Shown here one piece after another: positions 42,164 to 52,739 of a stretch of DNA of 64,000 bases. Where the stretch lies: contig NZ_CP018786.1 of assembly GCF_002025665.1 (NCBI RefSeq), positions 372,001-436,000 of the forward strand, in the 5' to 3' direction. The position numbers were made by a program, and so were the translations under genes. The notes under the pieces are model-generated. The model made no database searches. It was not told the origin of the DNA and worked only from the letters and a program-made list of their open reading frames with translations. The stretch comes from Chryseobacterium indologenes. Its GTDB lineage: Bacteria > Bacteroidota > Bacteroidia > Flavobacteriales > Weeksellaceae. The stretch's first letter is position 1, and every line of letters begins with the position of its first letter.

Positions 42164-43866
42164 AATTTTACATCTTTGATATTGAGATAATGAGTTACAT
42201 TGCCTTTCCAGTGATTTTCTTCCAGGGTAAAAGCAAGATCGAAATTTTTATTTTTAAAATCCTCAACAAACTGTCCCAGTTTGAATCCTACGCATTCAAT
42301 ATTTCGTCCTGTAGATTCCTGTCTGATATAAAACTTCAGGTGATTATTATCTTTTCCCATTGTTTTTACATAGCCGGAAAGTTTCTGATCCGTTAATGTA
42401 AAAATAGGTTTCATATTATGCGGTCCAAATGGAGCCAGTTTTCTGTGGAAATTGATAAACTCTCTGTTGATTTCATCTACTCTAATCTCTGTATCAATCG
42501 TAATAGAAGGTTCTTTCTGATGATCCTTGATTTTTTCAGAAACAATTCTTTCAAATTTTTCCTTGAAAGCATCAAATTTATCCTTCTCCATCGAAAGTCC
42601 GGCGGCGGCATGATGTCCTCCGAATTTAAGGAAATATTCAGAACACAAATCAAGGGCTTCATGTACATCAAAATCAGAAACAGATCTTGCAGAAGCTACC
42701 ATTTCCCCATTATTACCATCAGTAAATACAAGGGTAGGTTTATAATAGGTTTCAATAAGCCTTGAGGCTACAATACCAATTACACCTTTATTCCATTCGG
42801 GATGATAAACGATGGTGGTATGTTTGGTTTCCTGTTGGGATTCTATAATCTGATTGAGCGCAGAAAGTGTAGAATTCATGTCCAGTTCACGCCTTTCATC
42901 GTTGAGGTTCATGATATCATTTACAATCTGGTTGGCATGTTTCAGATTGTCAGAAACCATAAGCTCTACAGCTGCTTTACCATGAGAAATTCTTCCGGCA
43001 GCATTAATTTTAGGAGCGATTTCAAAAACAATATTGGAAATTTCAAAATGAGAAAGTTTATCCTCAGGAATCAATAATCTTAAACCAAGGTTTCTGGTCT
43101 TTCTGAGGGTTTTTAATCCCATTTTAGCCAGAACTCTGTTTTCTCCTGTCATGGAAACAATATCTGCTGCAATGGAGATTGCCAGAAGGTCTGTCAGTTC
43201 AAATAATTCTGCTTCCGGTAATTTATAAATGGTATTAAGTCCCTGGCAAAGCTTAAAACCAACACCACATCCCGAAAGTTCTTTGAAAGGATATCGGCAG
43301 TCGCTTCTTTTTGGGTCAAGTACAGCTGCAGCATCAGGAATCTCTTCCCCCGGAAGGTGATGGTCACAGATAATAAAATCAATGTCCAGATTGCTGGCAT
43401 AGTTGATCATATCAAGGGCTTTGATTCCACAGTCCAGAGCAATGATTAATGAAAAACCATTTTCTTTGGCAAAATCAATTCCTTCCGTGGAAATTCCATA
43501 TCCTTCAGAATTTCTGTCAGGAATATAATAATCCAGATATTTTTTCTCAACAATTTTGCTGAGATAAAGGTACATTAAAGCAACTGCTGTGGTTCCGTCC
43601 ACATCATAGTCTCCATATACCAATATTTTTTCACCATTTTCAATAGCCGTTGCAATACGCTCTACAGCTTTTTGCATGTCTGCCATTAAAAACGGATTGT
43701 GTATATCGTTAAGGTTGGGTTTGAAGAATTCTCTGGCCTTTTGATAATTGTCAATTCCCCTTAGAACGAGGATTTTAGATTCAAAAGTACCAAAACCAAG
43801 TGACGAACTTAGTCTGTCAACAACTTCCTCATCGGGTTCAGGCTTGTAAATCCATTTTTGACTCAT
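42154..43866 (-). CDS. recJ: Single-stranded-DNA-specific exonuclease RecJ
   Basis: The 570-residue protein has the DHH-family motifs VYGDYDVDGTTAVALMY, DFIICDHHLPGEEIPDA and the DHHA1 region with KFGGHHAAAGLSM, plus an OB-like C-terminal domain. RecJ degrades single-stranded DNA 5' to 3' in recombination and mismatch or base-excision repair. The start ATG at 43866 lies only about five bases from a TATTTTTG box, so the message may be leaderless. The 3' end runs into a CCTAA-type repeat. Confidence 0.95.
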   Translation of the reverse strand: MSQKWIYKPEPDEEVVDRLSSSLGFGTFESKILVLRGIDNYQKAREFFKPNLNDIHNPFLMADMQKAVERIATAIENGEKILVYGDYDVDGTTAVALMYLYLSKIVEKKYLDYYIPDRNSEGYGISTEGIDFAKENGFSLIIALDCGIKALDMINYASNLDIDFIICDHHLPGEEIPDAAAVLDPKRSDCRYPFKELSGCGVGFKLCQGLNTIYKLPEAELFELTDLLAISIAADIVSMTGENRVLAKMGLKTLRKTRNLGLRLLIPEDKLSHFEISNIVFEIAPKINAAGRISHGKAAVELMVSDNLKHANQIVNDIMNLNDERRELDMNSTLSALNQIIESQQETKHTTIVYHPEWNKGVIGIVASRLIETYYKPTLVFTDGNNGEMVASARSVSDFDVHEALDLCSEYFLKFGGHHAAAGLSMEKDKFDAFKEKFERIVSEKIKDHQKEPSITIDTEIRVDEINREFINFHRKLAPFGPHNMKPIFTLTDQKLSGYVKTMGKDNNHLKFYIRQESTGRNIECVGFKLGQFVEDFKNKNFDLAFTLEENHWKGNVTHYLNIKDVKFRD

Positions 43867-44203
43867 TTCACAAAAATAGGGAAAAAAGTTCTAAAAGCGT
43901 CTTTAAAAATCAGCAAATTAGATTTTAAAATGGATGGCATAAGTATGAGCAAAATTTATACTTGTTAGTTAAATTGATCAGAGGAATTATATTTTTATTC
44001 ATTTTAAAAATGATCTATGCAGGAAAATTATACCCTTTCAAACTATATGTATCAAGCATTTTTATGATTATTTTGTTTAAAATAAAATGCAAGAACTTTC
44101 GGGTTTCTTTTCAATAATAAAAAAATAACATTCAAGGCAGATATAGGAGAATTTTTGACTTAATAATTGTTAAAAAAGGTTATCTTCGTGCTCCAAATTT
44201 TAA
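43867..44203. other. Divergent intergenic region between recJ and the M48 peptidase gene
   Basis: 337 bases without a gene. For recJ a -7-like TATTTTTG is present on the minus strand (43878-43871). For the peptidase gene, TATCTTCG (44181-44188) is a weak -7 match 15 bases before its start. The centre is AT-rich, without a repeat or RNA-like structure that I can see. Confidence 0.5.
43871..43878 (-). promoter_or_regulatory. Promoter -7 element of recJ (TATTTTTG), leaderless geometry
   Basis: The box matches TAnnTTTG exactly on the minus strand and is 4 bases from the recJ ATG. No TTG is visible at the expected -33 distance. Confidence 0.4.
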
Positions 44204-45022
44204 ATGACTATGAAAAAAATTACGCTAAGCCTTATGTTATTTGGGGCAATGTATTCGATCAATGCACAGAAAATTAACCTCGGAAAAGCTGCCGGAATGG
44301 TTTCAAATGGTGCAAAAGCCTTAACATTTACCAACGAAGATGCTATTAAATTATCCAAAGAATCAGTAGATTGGATGGATAAAAATAATCCTGTAGCAGG
44401 ACCTAAAGACCCATACACTGTGAGGCTGAACAAATTGTTTGGAAAACATAAATCTCAGGATGGTCTGAACTTGAATTATAAAGTTTATAAAGTAAAAGAT
44501 ATTAATGCGTTTGCCTGTGCAGACGGAAGTGTACGCGTATTCTCTTCATTAATGGATATTATGACTGATAATGAATTGCTTGCCGTAATCGGACATGAAA
44601 TCGGCCACGTGAAGAATCAGGATACCAAAGATGCTATGAAATCAGCTTATCTGAAAGCAGCGGCATTAGATGCTGCGTCATCAGCTTCGTCCGCTGTAGC
44701 TACCCTTAATGAAAGCCAGGTAGGAAAGATGGCAAATGCCTTTTTAGATGCTTCACACAGTAAAAAGCAGGAGTCTGAAGCAGATACTTATTCATATGAC
44801 TTTATGAAAGCTAATAAATATGATGTTGTGGGTGCTTATACAGCTTTTAAAAAGTTAGCTTTACTTTCAGAAGGAAGTACACAGACTAATTTTGAAAAGA
44901 TGTTCAATTCTCACCCCGACAGCAACAAAAGAGCAGAATCTATCAAAAAGAAAGCAGAGAAAGAAGGTTTATGGAAAGATCCGGGAACTGTAGCTTTACC
45001 TACTGCTAAATTGACGAAATAA
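44204..45022 (+). CDS. Secreted M48-family metallopeptidase
   Basis: The 272-residue protein has a signal peptide (KKITLSLMLFGAMYSINAQ) and the zinc motif IGHEIGHVKNQD (HEIGH at residues 131-135) with the third ligand Glu in KKQESEADTYSYDFM. This is the M48 pattern of periplasmic or membrane-associated proteases such as BepA/LoiP-type quality-control enzymes. It lacks TPR repeats. A start at the second ATG (44210) is also possible. It is followed by a terminator. Confidence 0.9.
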   Translation: MTMKKITLSLMLFGAMYSINAQKINLGKAAGMVSNGAKALTFTNEDAIKLSKESVDWMDKNNPVAGPKDPYTVRLNKLFGKHKSQDGLNLNYKVYKVKDINAFACADGSVRVFSSLMDIMTDNELLAVIGHEIGHVKNQDTKDAMKSAYLKAAALDAASSASSAVATLNESQVGKMANAFLDASHSKKQESEADTYSYDFMKANKYDVVGAYTAFKKLALLSEGSTQTNFEKMFNSHPDSNKRAESIKKKAEKEGLWKDPGTVALPTAKLTK

Positions 45023-45045
45023 TTATTTTATTTATTGTTTAAACG

Positions 45046-45080
45046 AAAATACCTCAAAGCATTGCTTTGAGGTATTTTTA
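45046..45080. terminator. Bidirectional terminator between the peptidase and ABC-F genes
   Basis: AAAATACCTCAAAGC and GCTTTGAGGTATTTT form a 15-bp stem with a 3-base loop, followed by T-rich sequence. Confidence 0.9.
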
Positions 45081-45103
45081 TATAGATTTTAATGTTGTTC
45101 GGA

Positions 45104-46798
<1,695 letters not shown>

Positions 46799-46844
46799 TT
46801 AAATGTATGGTATTTTTTATATATTTCATTAACGAAATTTTAAA

Positions 46845-47306
46845 ATGATGAAGATTGAGAAAACAGTTAGCATATTAAATAAAAGAGCCCGTTTTGAATA
46901 TGAAATTCTAGAAGAATACGAAGCCGGAATGGTTTTGACGGGTACGGAAATAAAATCTTTACGTTCATCCAAAGCATCCATTACAGAATCCTTCTGTCAG
47001 TTTATTGATGGGGAATTGTACATCATCAACATGATGATTGATGAGTATAAATTGGGAACTTTTTACAATCACAAAACAAAAAGGGAACGGAAATTGCTCT
47101 TGCACAAAAAAGAATTACAAAAACTTGAAAAAAAGTTAAAGGATGCTGGGAACACCATAATACCTTTAAAATTATATATCACCGACCGAGGGAAAGCAAA
47201 GGTGCTGATAGCGCTTGGTAGAGGGAAAAAACTTTTCGATAAAAGAGAGGCGATAAAAGATAGAGAAAATAAACGGAACCTCGACAGAATATTAAAGAAA
47301 AGTTAA
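46845..47306 (+). CDS. smpB: SsrA-binding protein SmpB
   Basis: The 153-residue protein has the SmpB signatures NKRARFEYEILEEYEAGMVL, TGTEIKSLRSSKASITESF and the C-terminal basic tail GKKLFDKREAIKDRENKRNL. It binds tmRNA and delivers it to stalled ribosomes for trans-translation. Two adjacent ATG codons (46845, 46848) could serve as start. It is divergent from the ABC-F gene. The tmRNA gene itself was not found in this window. Confidence 0.97.
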   Translation: MMKIEKTVSILNKRARFEYEILEEYEAGMVLTGTEIKSLRSSKASITESFCQFIDGELYIINMMIDEYKLGTFYNHKTKRERKLLLHKKELQKLEKKLKDAGNTIIPLKLYITDRGKAKVLIALGRGKKLFDKREAIKDRENKRNLDRILKKS

Positions 47307-47383
47307 AAATCATTTGAAAAACTTTGTATATAAAGAAAAATTATATTTATTTTGCATTATCAATTATTTAATCATTTAATTCT

Positions 47384-48895
47384 ATGAAAAATCTAAAATT
47401 AGGAATTTCAGCATTGGCGCTTACTGTTGCCTCTACTGTTTTCGCACAGACTACCAACAATCCGTGGTTAATCGGAGTTGGTGCTCATGCTGAAAACCAC
47501 GTAGCAGCAAGAGGTACTTTCAGTAATACGTTCTCTGCTAACAATTTGACAAAAAGTATGTTCAATGTGAACAACTTTTCTATTACACCTCCACTATCTA
47601 AGTTAACAGTTGCTAGAAACGTTGGAAAAGGTTTAGTAATTGACTGGCAAACTTCTGTTGGAAATGTTGAAAACAAAAGATTCAACATGGGGAAAGAATT
47701 TTTCCTAATGACAGGTCTTGGTTTCCAGGCTCACGCTGCAGGTCTTTTATGGAACGAAGAATCTTGGTTTGATCCATATTTAAGAGTTGGTGCTAACTAC
47801 TTAAGACATGACTATACAGCTCTTACTTTCCCTAGAACATCTGTTGACGCTAACGGTAATCCAATCGAAAACGTAACTAATGGTAAGGATGGTAACGAAA
47901 ACGGTAAAGCTAATCACTTTACTGTAGCTACAGGTGCTGGTGCTAACTTCTGGGTAACTAAGAACTTCGGTCTTGGTGTTCAGGGAGATTATGTATCAAC
48001 TCCAGGTGACAAATCTACTGTTGCTAACTTCTGGCAAGCTTCTGCTTCTATCTTATTCAGATTCGGAAACAGAGACAGAGATAAGGATGGTATCCTAGAT
48101 AAAGATGACCTTTGTCCAGATACTCCAGGTTTACCAGAATTCCAAGGATGTCCTGATACTGACGGTGACGGAGTTCCAGATAAAGACGATCAATGTCCAG
48201 AAGTGGCTGGTCCAGTTGAAAACAACGGATGCCCTTGGCCAGATACTGACGGTGATGGTGTAATCGACAAAGATGACGCTTGTCCTACAGTAGCAGGTCC
48301 TGCTGAAAACAACGGTTGTCCTTGGCCAGATACAGACGGTGACGGTATCTTAGATAAAGATGATGCTTGTCCTACTGTTCCAGGTCTTCCAGAATACAAC
48401 GGATGTCCTAAACCAAAAGAAGTAACAGCTACTGACGTTGAGAAAAACCTTAAGAGTGTATACTTCGATTTCAACAAAGCTACAATCAAGCCTGAATCTA
48501 AAGGAGCTTTAGATACTGCTTCTGAAATCATTAAGAAAGATGGAGGTAGATTCCTATTAGTTGGTGAAACTGACAAAAAAGGAAGCGATGCTTACAACTT
48601 GAAATTATCTAAAGAAAGAGCTGCTTCTGTAGTTGCTGCTTTAGATGCAAGAGGTGTAGATATCAACGCATTAAAATCAGTTGGTATTGGAGAGCAAAAT
48701 GCTAAAGTTGCAGAATCTGCATCTGATGCTGAAAGACAAGCTGATAGAAAAGTAACTGTTAGATACATTGGTGATGACAGCGAATGGAACAAATATCAGA
48801 AATCTGATGTTGTAGCTCCAGCGAAAAAAGCTACTAAGAAAGCTACTAAAAAAGCTCCAGCTAAGAAAAAAGCTGCTGCTAAAAAGAAAAAATAA
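47384..48895 (+). CDS. OmpA-family outer-membrane protein with type 3 thrombospondin repeats and Lys-rich tail
   Basis: The 503-residue protein has a signal peptide (KLGISALALTVASTVFAQ), an N-terminal beta-barrel (residues about 25-225), a run of four calcium-binding thrombospondin type 3-like repeats (pattern DTDGDGVPDKDDQCP, about 232-345), and an OmpA peptidoglycan-binding domain (SVYFDFNKATIKPESKG, about 360-465). The last ~25 residues are almost only Lys and Ala with Thr, an unusual histone-H1-like end. It anchors the outer membrane to the cell wall. Repeats are nearly identical in DNA over about 100 bases. Confidence 0.92.
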   Translation: MKNLKLGISALALTVASTVFAQTTNNPWLIGVGAHAENHVAARGTFSNTFSANNLTKSMFNVNNFSITPPLSKLTVARNVGKGLVIDWQTSVGNVENKRFNMGKEFFLMTGLGFQAHAAGLLWNEESWFDPYLRVGANYLRHDYTALTFPRTSVDANGNPIENVTNGKDGNENGKANHFTVATGAGANFWVTKNFGLGVQGDYVSTPGDKSTVANFWQASASILFRFGNRDRDKDGILDKDDLCPDTPGLPEFQGCPDTDGDGVPDKDDQCPEVAGPVENNGCPWPDTDGDGVIDKDDACPTVAGPAENNGCPWPDTDGDGILDKDDACPTVPGLPEYNGCPKPKEVTATDVEKNLKSVYFDFNKATIKPESKGALDTASEIIKKDGGRFLLVGETDKKGSDAYNLKLSKERAASVVAALDARGVDINALKSVGIGEQNAKVAESASDAERQADRKVTVRYIGDDSEWNKYQKSDVVAPAKKATKKATKKAPAKKKAAAKKKK

Positions 48896-48914
48896 TTAAT
48901 TTTTCTAAATAATG

Positions 48915-48950
48915 AATACCTCCAATTTGATTGGAGGTATTTTTTTTTTG
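48915..48950 (+). terminator. Terminator after the ompA-like gene
   Basis: AATACCTCCAA and TTGGAGGTATT form an 11-bp stem around TTTGA, followed by nine or more T. Confidence 0.92.
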
Positions 48951-48962
48951 TTGACTTTTGAG

Positions 48963-48970
48963 TAATTTTG
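48963..48970 (+). promoter_or_regulatory. Promoter -7 element (TAATTTTG) of the YebC-family gene
   Basis: TAATTTTG fits TAnnTTTG exactly and lies 20 bases before the ATG at 48991. Confidence 0.4.
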
Positions 48971-48990
48971 TTGGAAATTTAAAAATTAAA

Positions 48991-49731
48991 ATGGGAAGAG
49001 CATTTGAATATAGAAAAGCTTCTAAAATGGCCAGATGGGATAAAATGGCCAAAACATTCTCTAAAATTGGAAAAGATATTGCATTAGCTGTAAAAGCTGG
49101 AGGAACAGATCCGGAATCCAATCCTGCCTTGAGAAGATGTATCCAAAACGCAAAAGGGGCGAATATGCCTAAGGATAATGTTGAAAGAGCCATTAAGAAA
49201 GCGAGTGGTGCAGATGCAGAAAACTACGAAGAAATCACTTATGAAGGTTATGGACAAGGCGGTGTTGCTTTTTTTGTAGAATGTACTACAAACAATACAA
49301 CAAGAACTGTGGCCAACGTAAGAGCTGTTTTCAATAAGTTTGACGGTAACCTTGGTAAAAATGGTGAGTTAGCATTTATCTTCGATAGAAAAGGAATTTT
49401 CACAATTGATTTGTCTCAGATTAAAATGGATTGGGATGATTTCGAAATGGAAATGATTGATGGTGGTGCAGAAGATGTGGAAAAGGATGAGGAGGAAGTA
49501 ATGATTACTACAGCTTTTGAAGATTTCGGTTCTCTATCTCACAAATTGGACGCGCTTGGAATTGAAGCAAAAAGTGCAGACCTTCAGAGAATTCCAAACA
49601 ATACAAAAGAAGTAAACGCAGAACAGTTCAAAGCTAATATGAAAATGCTTGAGCGTTTCGAAGAGGATGATGACGTGCAAAACGTTTACCACAATATGGA
49701 AATCACAGAAGAGCTGATGAACTCTTTATAA
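48991..49731 (+). CDS. YebC/PmpR family DNA-binding transcriptional regulator/translation factor
   Basis: From ATG 48991 (MGRAFEYRKASKMARWDKM) the product is 246 residues. It contains the family blocks TKIGKDI-like FSKIGKDIALAVKAGG, NAKGANMPKDNVERAIKKA and the EITYEGYGQGGVAFFVECTT segment (key residues YEGYGQGGV), then FDRKGIF. YebC family proteins have been described as regulators and, more recently, as ribosome-associated factors helping proline-rich translation. The upstream in-frame start at 48958 overlaps the predicted promoter and is rejected. Confidence 0.94.
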   Translation: MGRAFEYRKASKMARWDKMAKTFSKIGKDIALAVKAGGTDPESNPALRRCIQNAKGANMPKDNVERAIKKASGADAENYEEITYEGYGQGGVAFFVECTTNNTTRTVANVRAVFNKFDGNLGKNGELAFIFDRKGIFTIDLSQIKMDWDDFEMEMIDGGAEDVEKDEEEVMITTAFEDFGSLSHKLDALGIEAKSADLQRIPNNTKEVNAEQFKANMKMLERFEEDDDVQNVYHNMEITEELMNSL

Positions 49732-49788
49732 AAAATAACATAGCATTCATATACAGTTAATTTTCAATTAGTTTCTTTGTACAAAACT

Positions 49789-50613
49789 ATGAAAAGAAAC
49801 GTTGAATTAGTTGTTATATCGGATGTTCATTTGGGAACTTATGGATGTAAGGCTAAAGAATTGTTGAGATACCTCAATTCTATCCAGCCTAAAACGTTAG
49901 TTTTAAACGGTGATATTATTGATATCTGGCAGTTTAAAAAGTCTTACTTCCCTAAACCTCATTTGAAGGTAATCAGAAAGATTCTTTCACTGGCTACCAA
50001 AAACACAGATGTTTATTACATTACAGGCAATCATGACGAAATGTTCCGTAAGTTCACAGATTTTGAACTGGGAAAACTTAAAGTCTGTAATAAAATCTGT
50101 CTGAATATAGATGAGAAAAAAACCTGGATTTTTCACGGGGATGTTTTCGATGCATCCGTCCAGCACTCAAAATGGATCGCCAAACTCGGCGGAAAAGGTT
50201 ACGACCTCCTGATTATTATCAATAATGTTGTAAATTGGTTCTTAGAAAAAATGGGTAAAGAGAAATACTCGTTTTCCAAAAAGATCAAAAACAATGTGAA
50301 AAAAGCAGTAAAGTATATCGGAGATTTTGAACTTACGGCTTCCGAGCTGGCTATTGACAATCACTATGATTATGTTGTTTGCGGTCATATCCACCAGCCA
50401 CAGATTCGGGAGGTAGTTAATAAAAAAGGATCCTGCACTTATCTGAATTCAGGTGACTGGATTGAAAATCTCTCCGCTTTAGAATACCATGATAAAGAAT
50501 GGAAGATTTTTTATTATGATGAGCATAAACATTTATTGAAAGATGATGAGGCAGAAGAAATTCCGGAAATGGATAATTCTGCTCTTTTAAAAATTGTAAC
50601 CAACTTTTCCTAA
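49789..50613 (+). CDS. Metallophosphoesterase of the UDP-2,3-diacylglucosamine diphosphatase (LpxH-like) type
   Basis: From ATG 49789 the product is 274 residues. It has the calcineurin-like motifs VVISDVHLG, NGDIIDIWQF, YITGNHDEMF and CGHIHQPQ. The arrangement resembles LpxH/YbbF-type UDP-2,3-diacylglucosamine diphosphatases, which act in lipid A synthesis, but members in Bacteroidota may hydrolyse other nucleotide-linked lipids. It abuts the next glycosyltransferase gene without spacing, so both probably work on one envelope glycolipid. A TTG at 49777 is not preferred. Confidence 0.88.
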   Translation: MKRNVELVVISDVHLGTYGCKAKELLRYLNSIQPKTLVLNGDIIDIWQFKKSYFPKPHLKVIRKILSLATKNTDVYYITGNHDEMFRKFTDFELGKLKVCNKICLNIDEKKTWIFHGDVFDASVQHSKWIAKLGGKGYDLLIIINNVVNWFLEKMGKEKYSFSKKIKNNVKKAVKYIGDFELTASELAIDNHYDYVVCGHIHQPQIREVVNKKGSCTYLNSGDWIENLSALEYHDKEWKIFYYDEHKHLLKDDEAEEIPEMDNSALLKIVTNFS

Positions 50614-51585
50614 ATGAAGATTTTGTATGCATTCCAGGGTACTGGAAACGGACATATTGCCCGAGCACAGGAAATCATTCCTCTTCTCAAAAAACATGCT
50701 TCTGTTGATACTTTGATCAGTGGGCATCAGTCGCAATTAAAGGCTGATTTTGATATTAATTTTCAACATAGAGGTATTTCCCTTCTTTATAATAAAACAG
50801 GCGGTTTATCGTACCGAAAAACATTTACAGAAAATAAATTCTTTGAAGCCGCTAAAACAATCAGAGAATTAGAGCTGTCACAATATGATTTAATTATTAA
50901 TGATTATGAACCTTTGACAGGCTGGGCGTCCAAACTGAAAAAGCTTCCGATGATAGAACTGAGCCATCAGGCTTCCATGAGTTTCCCGGAAACACCAAAA
51001 CCGGAGAAAAAGGATTTTCTGGGTGAAATGATCCTGAAATACTACGTTCCCAGCGAAAGAAAAATCGGTTTTCACTTTGAAAATTATCATCCACAGATCA
51101 AAAAACCTGTGATCAGAAGAAAAATAAGAAATCTTAGTCCCTACAAACAGGGTTACTATCTTGTTTATCTTCCCAGTTTTGCCGATGAGAATATCATTAA
51201 GGTTTTAAGAAAAATTCCTGTAGAATGGAAAGTGTTTTCAAAATACAGCAAAGTACAGGTTAAAGTAAAAAATGTGGAAGTATTTCCTATTGATGAAATG
51301 CAGTATCTGAAATACTTTGAAGGCTGTGATGGAATTTTATGCAATGCAGGTTTTGAAAGTCCTGCAGAAGCATTGTTTATGGATAAAAAATTGTTTGTAA
51401 TTCCCATTCATAATCAATACGAACAGGAATGTAATGCATGTGCCCTGGACAAAATGGGAATTCCCAATTCCAAGGTATTAAATCTTCAGGAAATAATGGA
51501 ATGGGTAGCTTCTGACCATCATCTGAAAGTGGATTATCCGGATGATATTGAAGATATTCTGGTGAATGATGTTTTAATTCTTTAG
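50614..51585 (+). CDS. Glycosyltransferase (GT28/MurG-like fold)
   Basis: The 323-residue protein starts MKILYAFQGTGNGHIARAQEI, the GxGNGH loop typical of MurG-like GT-B enzymes, and has a donor-binding region GILCNAGFESPAEALFM and IPIHNQYEQECNA in its C-terminal half. It likely transfers a sugar from a UDP donor to a lipid acceptor at the cytoplasmic membrane. It follows the diphosphatase gene with no gap (TAA then ATG), and its end overlaps the converging GNAT gene by 12 bases. Confidence 0.85.
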   Translation: MKILYAFQGTGNGHIARAQEIIPLLKKHASVDTLISGHQSQLKADFDINFQHRGISLLYNKTGGLSYRKTFTENKFFEAAKTIRELELSQYDLIINDYEPLTGWASKLKKLPMIELSHQASMSFPETPKPEKKDFLGEMILKYYVPSERKIGFHFENYHPQIKKPVIRRKIRNLSPYKQGYYLVYLPSFADENIIKVLRKIPVEWKVFSKYSKVQVKVKNVEVFPIDEMQYLKYFEGCDGILCNAGFESPAEALFMDKKLFVIPIHNQYEQECNACALDKMGIPNSKVLNLQEIMEWVASDHHLKVDYPDDIEDILVNDVLIL

Positions 51586-51864
51586 AAATATATCGTCCAC
51601 ATCACTCATTCTCATCATCACAGATTTTGCATAAGAACAGTGCGGGTATACTTTCCAATTATTTTCTCTGGCAAATTTAATGGCTTCTTCTACTAAATAT
51701 TTTCCCATTCCTCTTCCTTCAAATTCAGGATGTACCAGTACAAAAGAGATAATGAATTTATGATCTTCAGGAAAAATTGTATACGTAAGCCTTCCTACTT
51801 CCTTTATTTCATTATTTAAGGTAAGAACTCCGCCGTTTCCGGATTTATTATTTTCAAAATTCAT
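51574..51864 (-). CDS. Small GNAT-like N-acetyltransferase
   Basis: The 96-residue protein has the compact GNAT (YjdJ/GCN5-related) motif FVLVHPEFEGRGMGKYLVEEAI for acetyl-CoA binding and an ending with NWKVYPHCSYAKSVMMR, common in this small subgroup. Substrate unknown. It overlaps the 3' end of the glycosyltransferase gene by 12 bases in opposite orientation. It lies downstream of the XRE regulator gene on the same strand with an 18-base gap, so the two may be co-transcribed. Confidence 0.85.
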   Translation of the reverse strand: MNFENNKSGNGGVLTLNNEIKEVGRLTYTIFPEDHKFIISFVLVHPEFEGRGMGKYLVEEAIKFARENNWKVYPHCSYAKSVMMRMSDVDDIFLKN

Positions 51865-51882
51865 TGCAGTAAAAATTTGTTA

Positions 51883-52254
51883 TTATTGTTTTTCCAATAT
51901 TTTTATACGTTTTGTAAGTTCCTGAATTTCTTTTTTCAGAAGGGTAATATATTCCTGCTGATTTTGGAAAAGATATTCCGGAATGTTATAAAAGTAATTG
52001 TTGCTAGCGGAATAATTACCAGAAATATTGTCATAATTATTCACCTGATGAATATTAGCTGGATCATCCTCTTTTATATCTTCTATAGATGTATTCAAAA
52101 CTTTTGCCATACGCTCCCATTCTTCATCTGAAATCTTAATTTCTCCCTTTTCTCTTCTGTGGTATTGTGATTGTGTCATATGCAGTATTTTGGCCATGTT
52201 TTCCTGCGTGTATTCTTTGTCCTTTCGGACTTTGATAAGTTTGTTTTTGATCAT
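51883..52254 (-). CDS. XRE-family HTH regulator divergent from the peptide locus
   Basis: The 123-residue protein has an N-terminal helix-turn-helix of the Cro/C1 type (NKLIKVRKDKEYTQENMAKIL, QSQYHRREKGEIKISDEEWE) at residues 3-60, then an Asn/Tyr-rich linker and a C-terminal coiled coil (LKKEIQELTKRIKILEKQ). Such coiled coils usually give dimerisation. It is divergent from the GG-leader peptide gene across a 258-base region and is the obvious candidate for its control. Confidence 0.88.
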   Translation of the reverse strand: MIKNKLIKVRKDKEYTQENMAKILHMTQSQYHRREKGEIKISDEEWERMAKVLNTSIEDIKEDDPANIHQVNNYDNISGNYSASNNYFYNIPEYLFQNQQEYITLLKKEIQELTKRIKILEKQ

Positions 52255-52276
52255 TTGTGTGTTTTTTTTGTTGATA

Positions 52277-52284
52277 CAAATATA
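52277..52284 (-). promoter_or_regulatory. Promoter -7 element (TATATTTG) of the XRE gene
   Basis: On the minus strand TATATTTG fits TAnnTTTG and lies 22 bases before the start codon at 52254. Confidence 0.4.
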
Positions 52285-52462
52285 ATATTTTACCGATTAG
52301 ATAGATATAAAAAACAGTCATACCAATATCTTTTTTTTATAGCTCATGGAACGTTTGGTTTTATTACAATAAAGTATTATGTAATAATTATAATTAGTTT
52401 TTATGGGCTGAAATCACATAAAATTCACATAAAAACCATAGGCTTATTTCATCCTTGTTTGA

Positions 52463-52470
52463 TATATTTG
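52463..52470 (+). promoter_or_regulatory. Promoter -7 element (TATATTTG) of the GG-leader peptide operon
   Basis: TATATTTG is an exact TAnnTTTG match 42 bases before the ATG at 52513. No clear TTG is found 19-21 bases upstream, so the promoter may need an activator. Confidence 0.45.
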
Positions 52471-52512
52471 AAATGGTAAAAACACACAAAACAATTTTTT
52501 AAAAAAATTATT

Positions 52513-52725
52513 ATGAAAAAAATTAAATTACAAAAGGTGCATCTGGATGTTGCAAAACCATTATCCAGAACAGAATTGAAAAATGTTTTTGGAGGATCTG
52601 TCCCAACATCTCCTCAATACAATGACGGAAGCAGTTACATGTGCTGTAACCGTAATGGTTGTAGTACATGTGTAAATAATGCTATACCAGCATGTGTTGA
52701 AGGAGCCTGGCCAGTTCCATGTTAA
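52513..52725 (+). CDS. GG-leader Cys-rich peptide precursor of a putative RiPP locus
   Basis: The 70-residue product has a 28-residue leader (MKKIKLQKVHLDVAKPLSRT, then ELKNVFGG) ending in double glycine, like the natural-product precursor leaders of Bacteroidota. The 42-residue core (starting SVPTSPQYNDGSSYMCC, ending GAWPVPC) has six Cys, seven Ser/Thr and several Asn/Gly. The core is suited to disulfide, thioether or O-linked modification. It is directly followed by an attenuator-like hairpin and by the putative modification genes. No transporter with C39 peptidase is in the window. Confidence 0.85.
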   Translation: MKKIKLQKVHLDVAKPLSRTELKNVFGGSVPTSPQYNDGSSYMCCNRNGCSTCVNNAIPACVEGAWPVPC

Positions 52726-52739
52726 TTTGATAAATAGGG

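Noticed and set aside
48080..48420. Repeated DNA units that superficially resemble a repeat array
   Set aside because: They are in-frame thrombospondin type 3 repeats within the ompA-like gene, not a CRISPR or satellite.
48958..48990. Upstream in-frame start of the YebC-family gene
   Set aside because: The segment overlaps a -7 promoter match, and the family starts at MGRAFEYRK.
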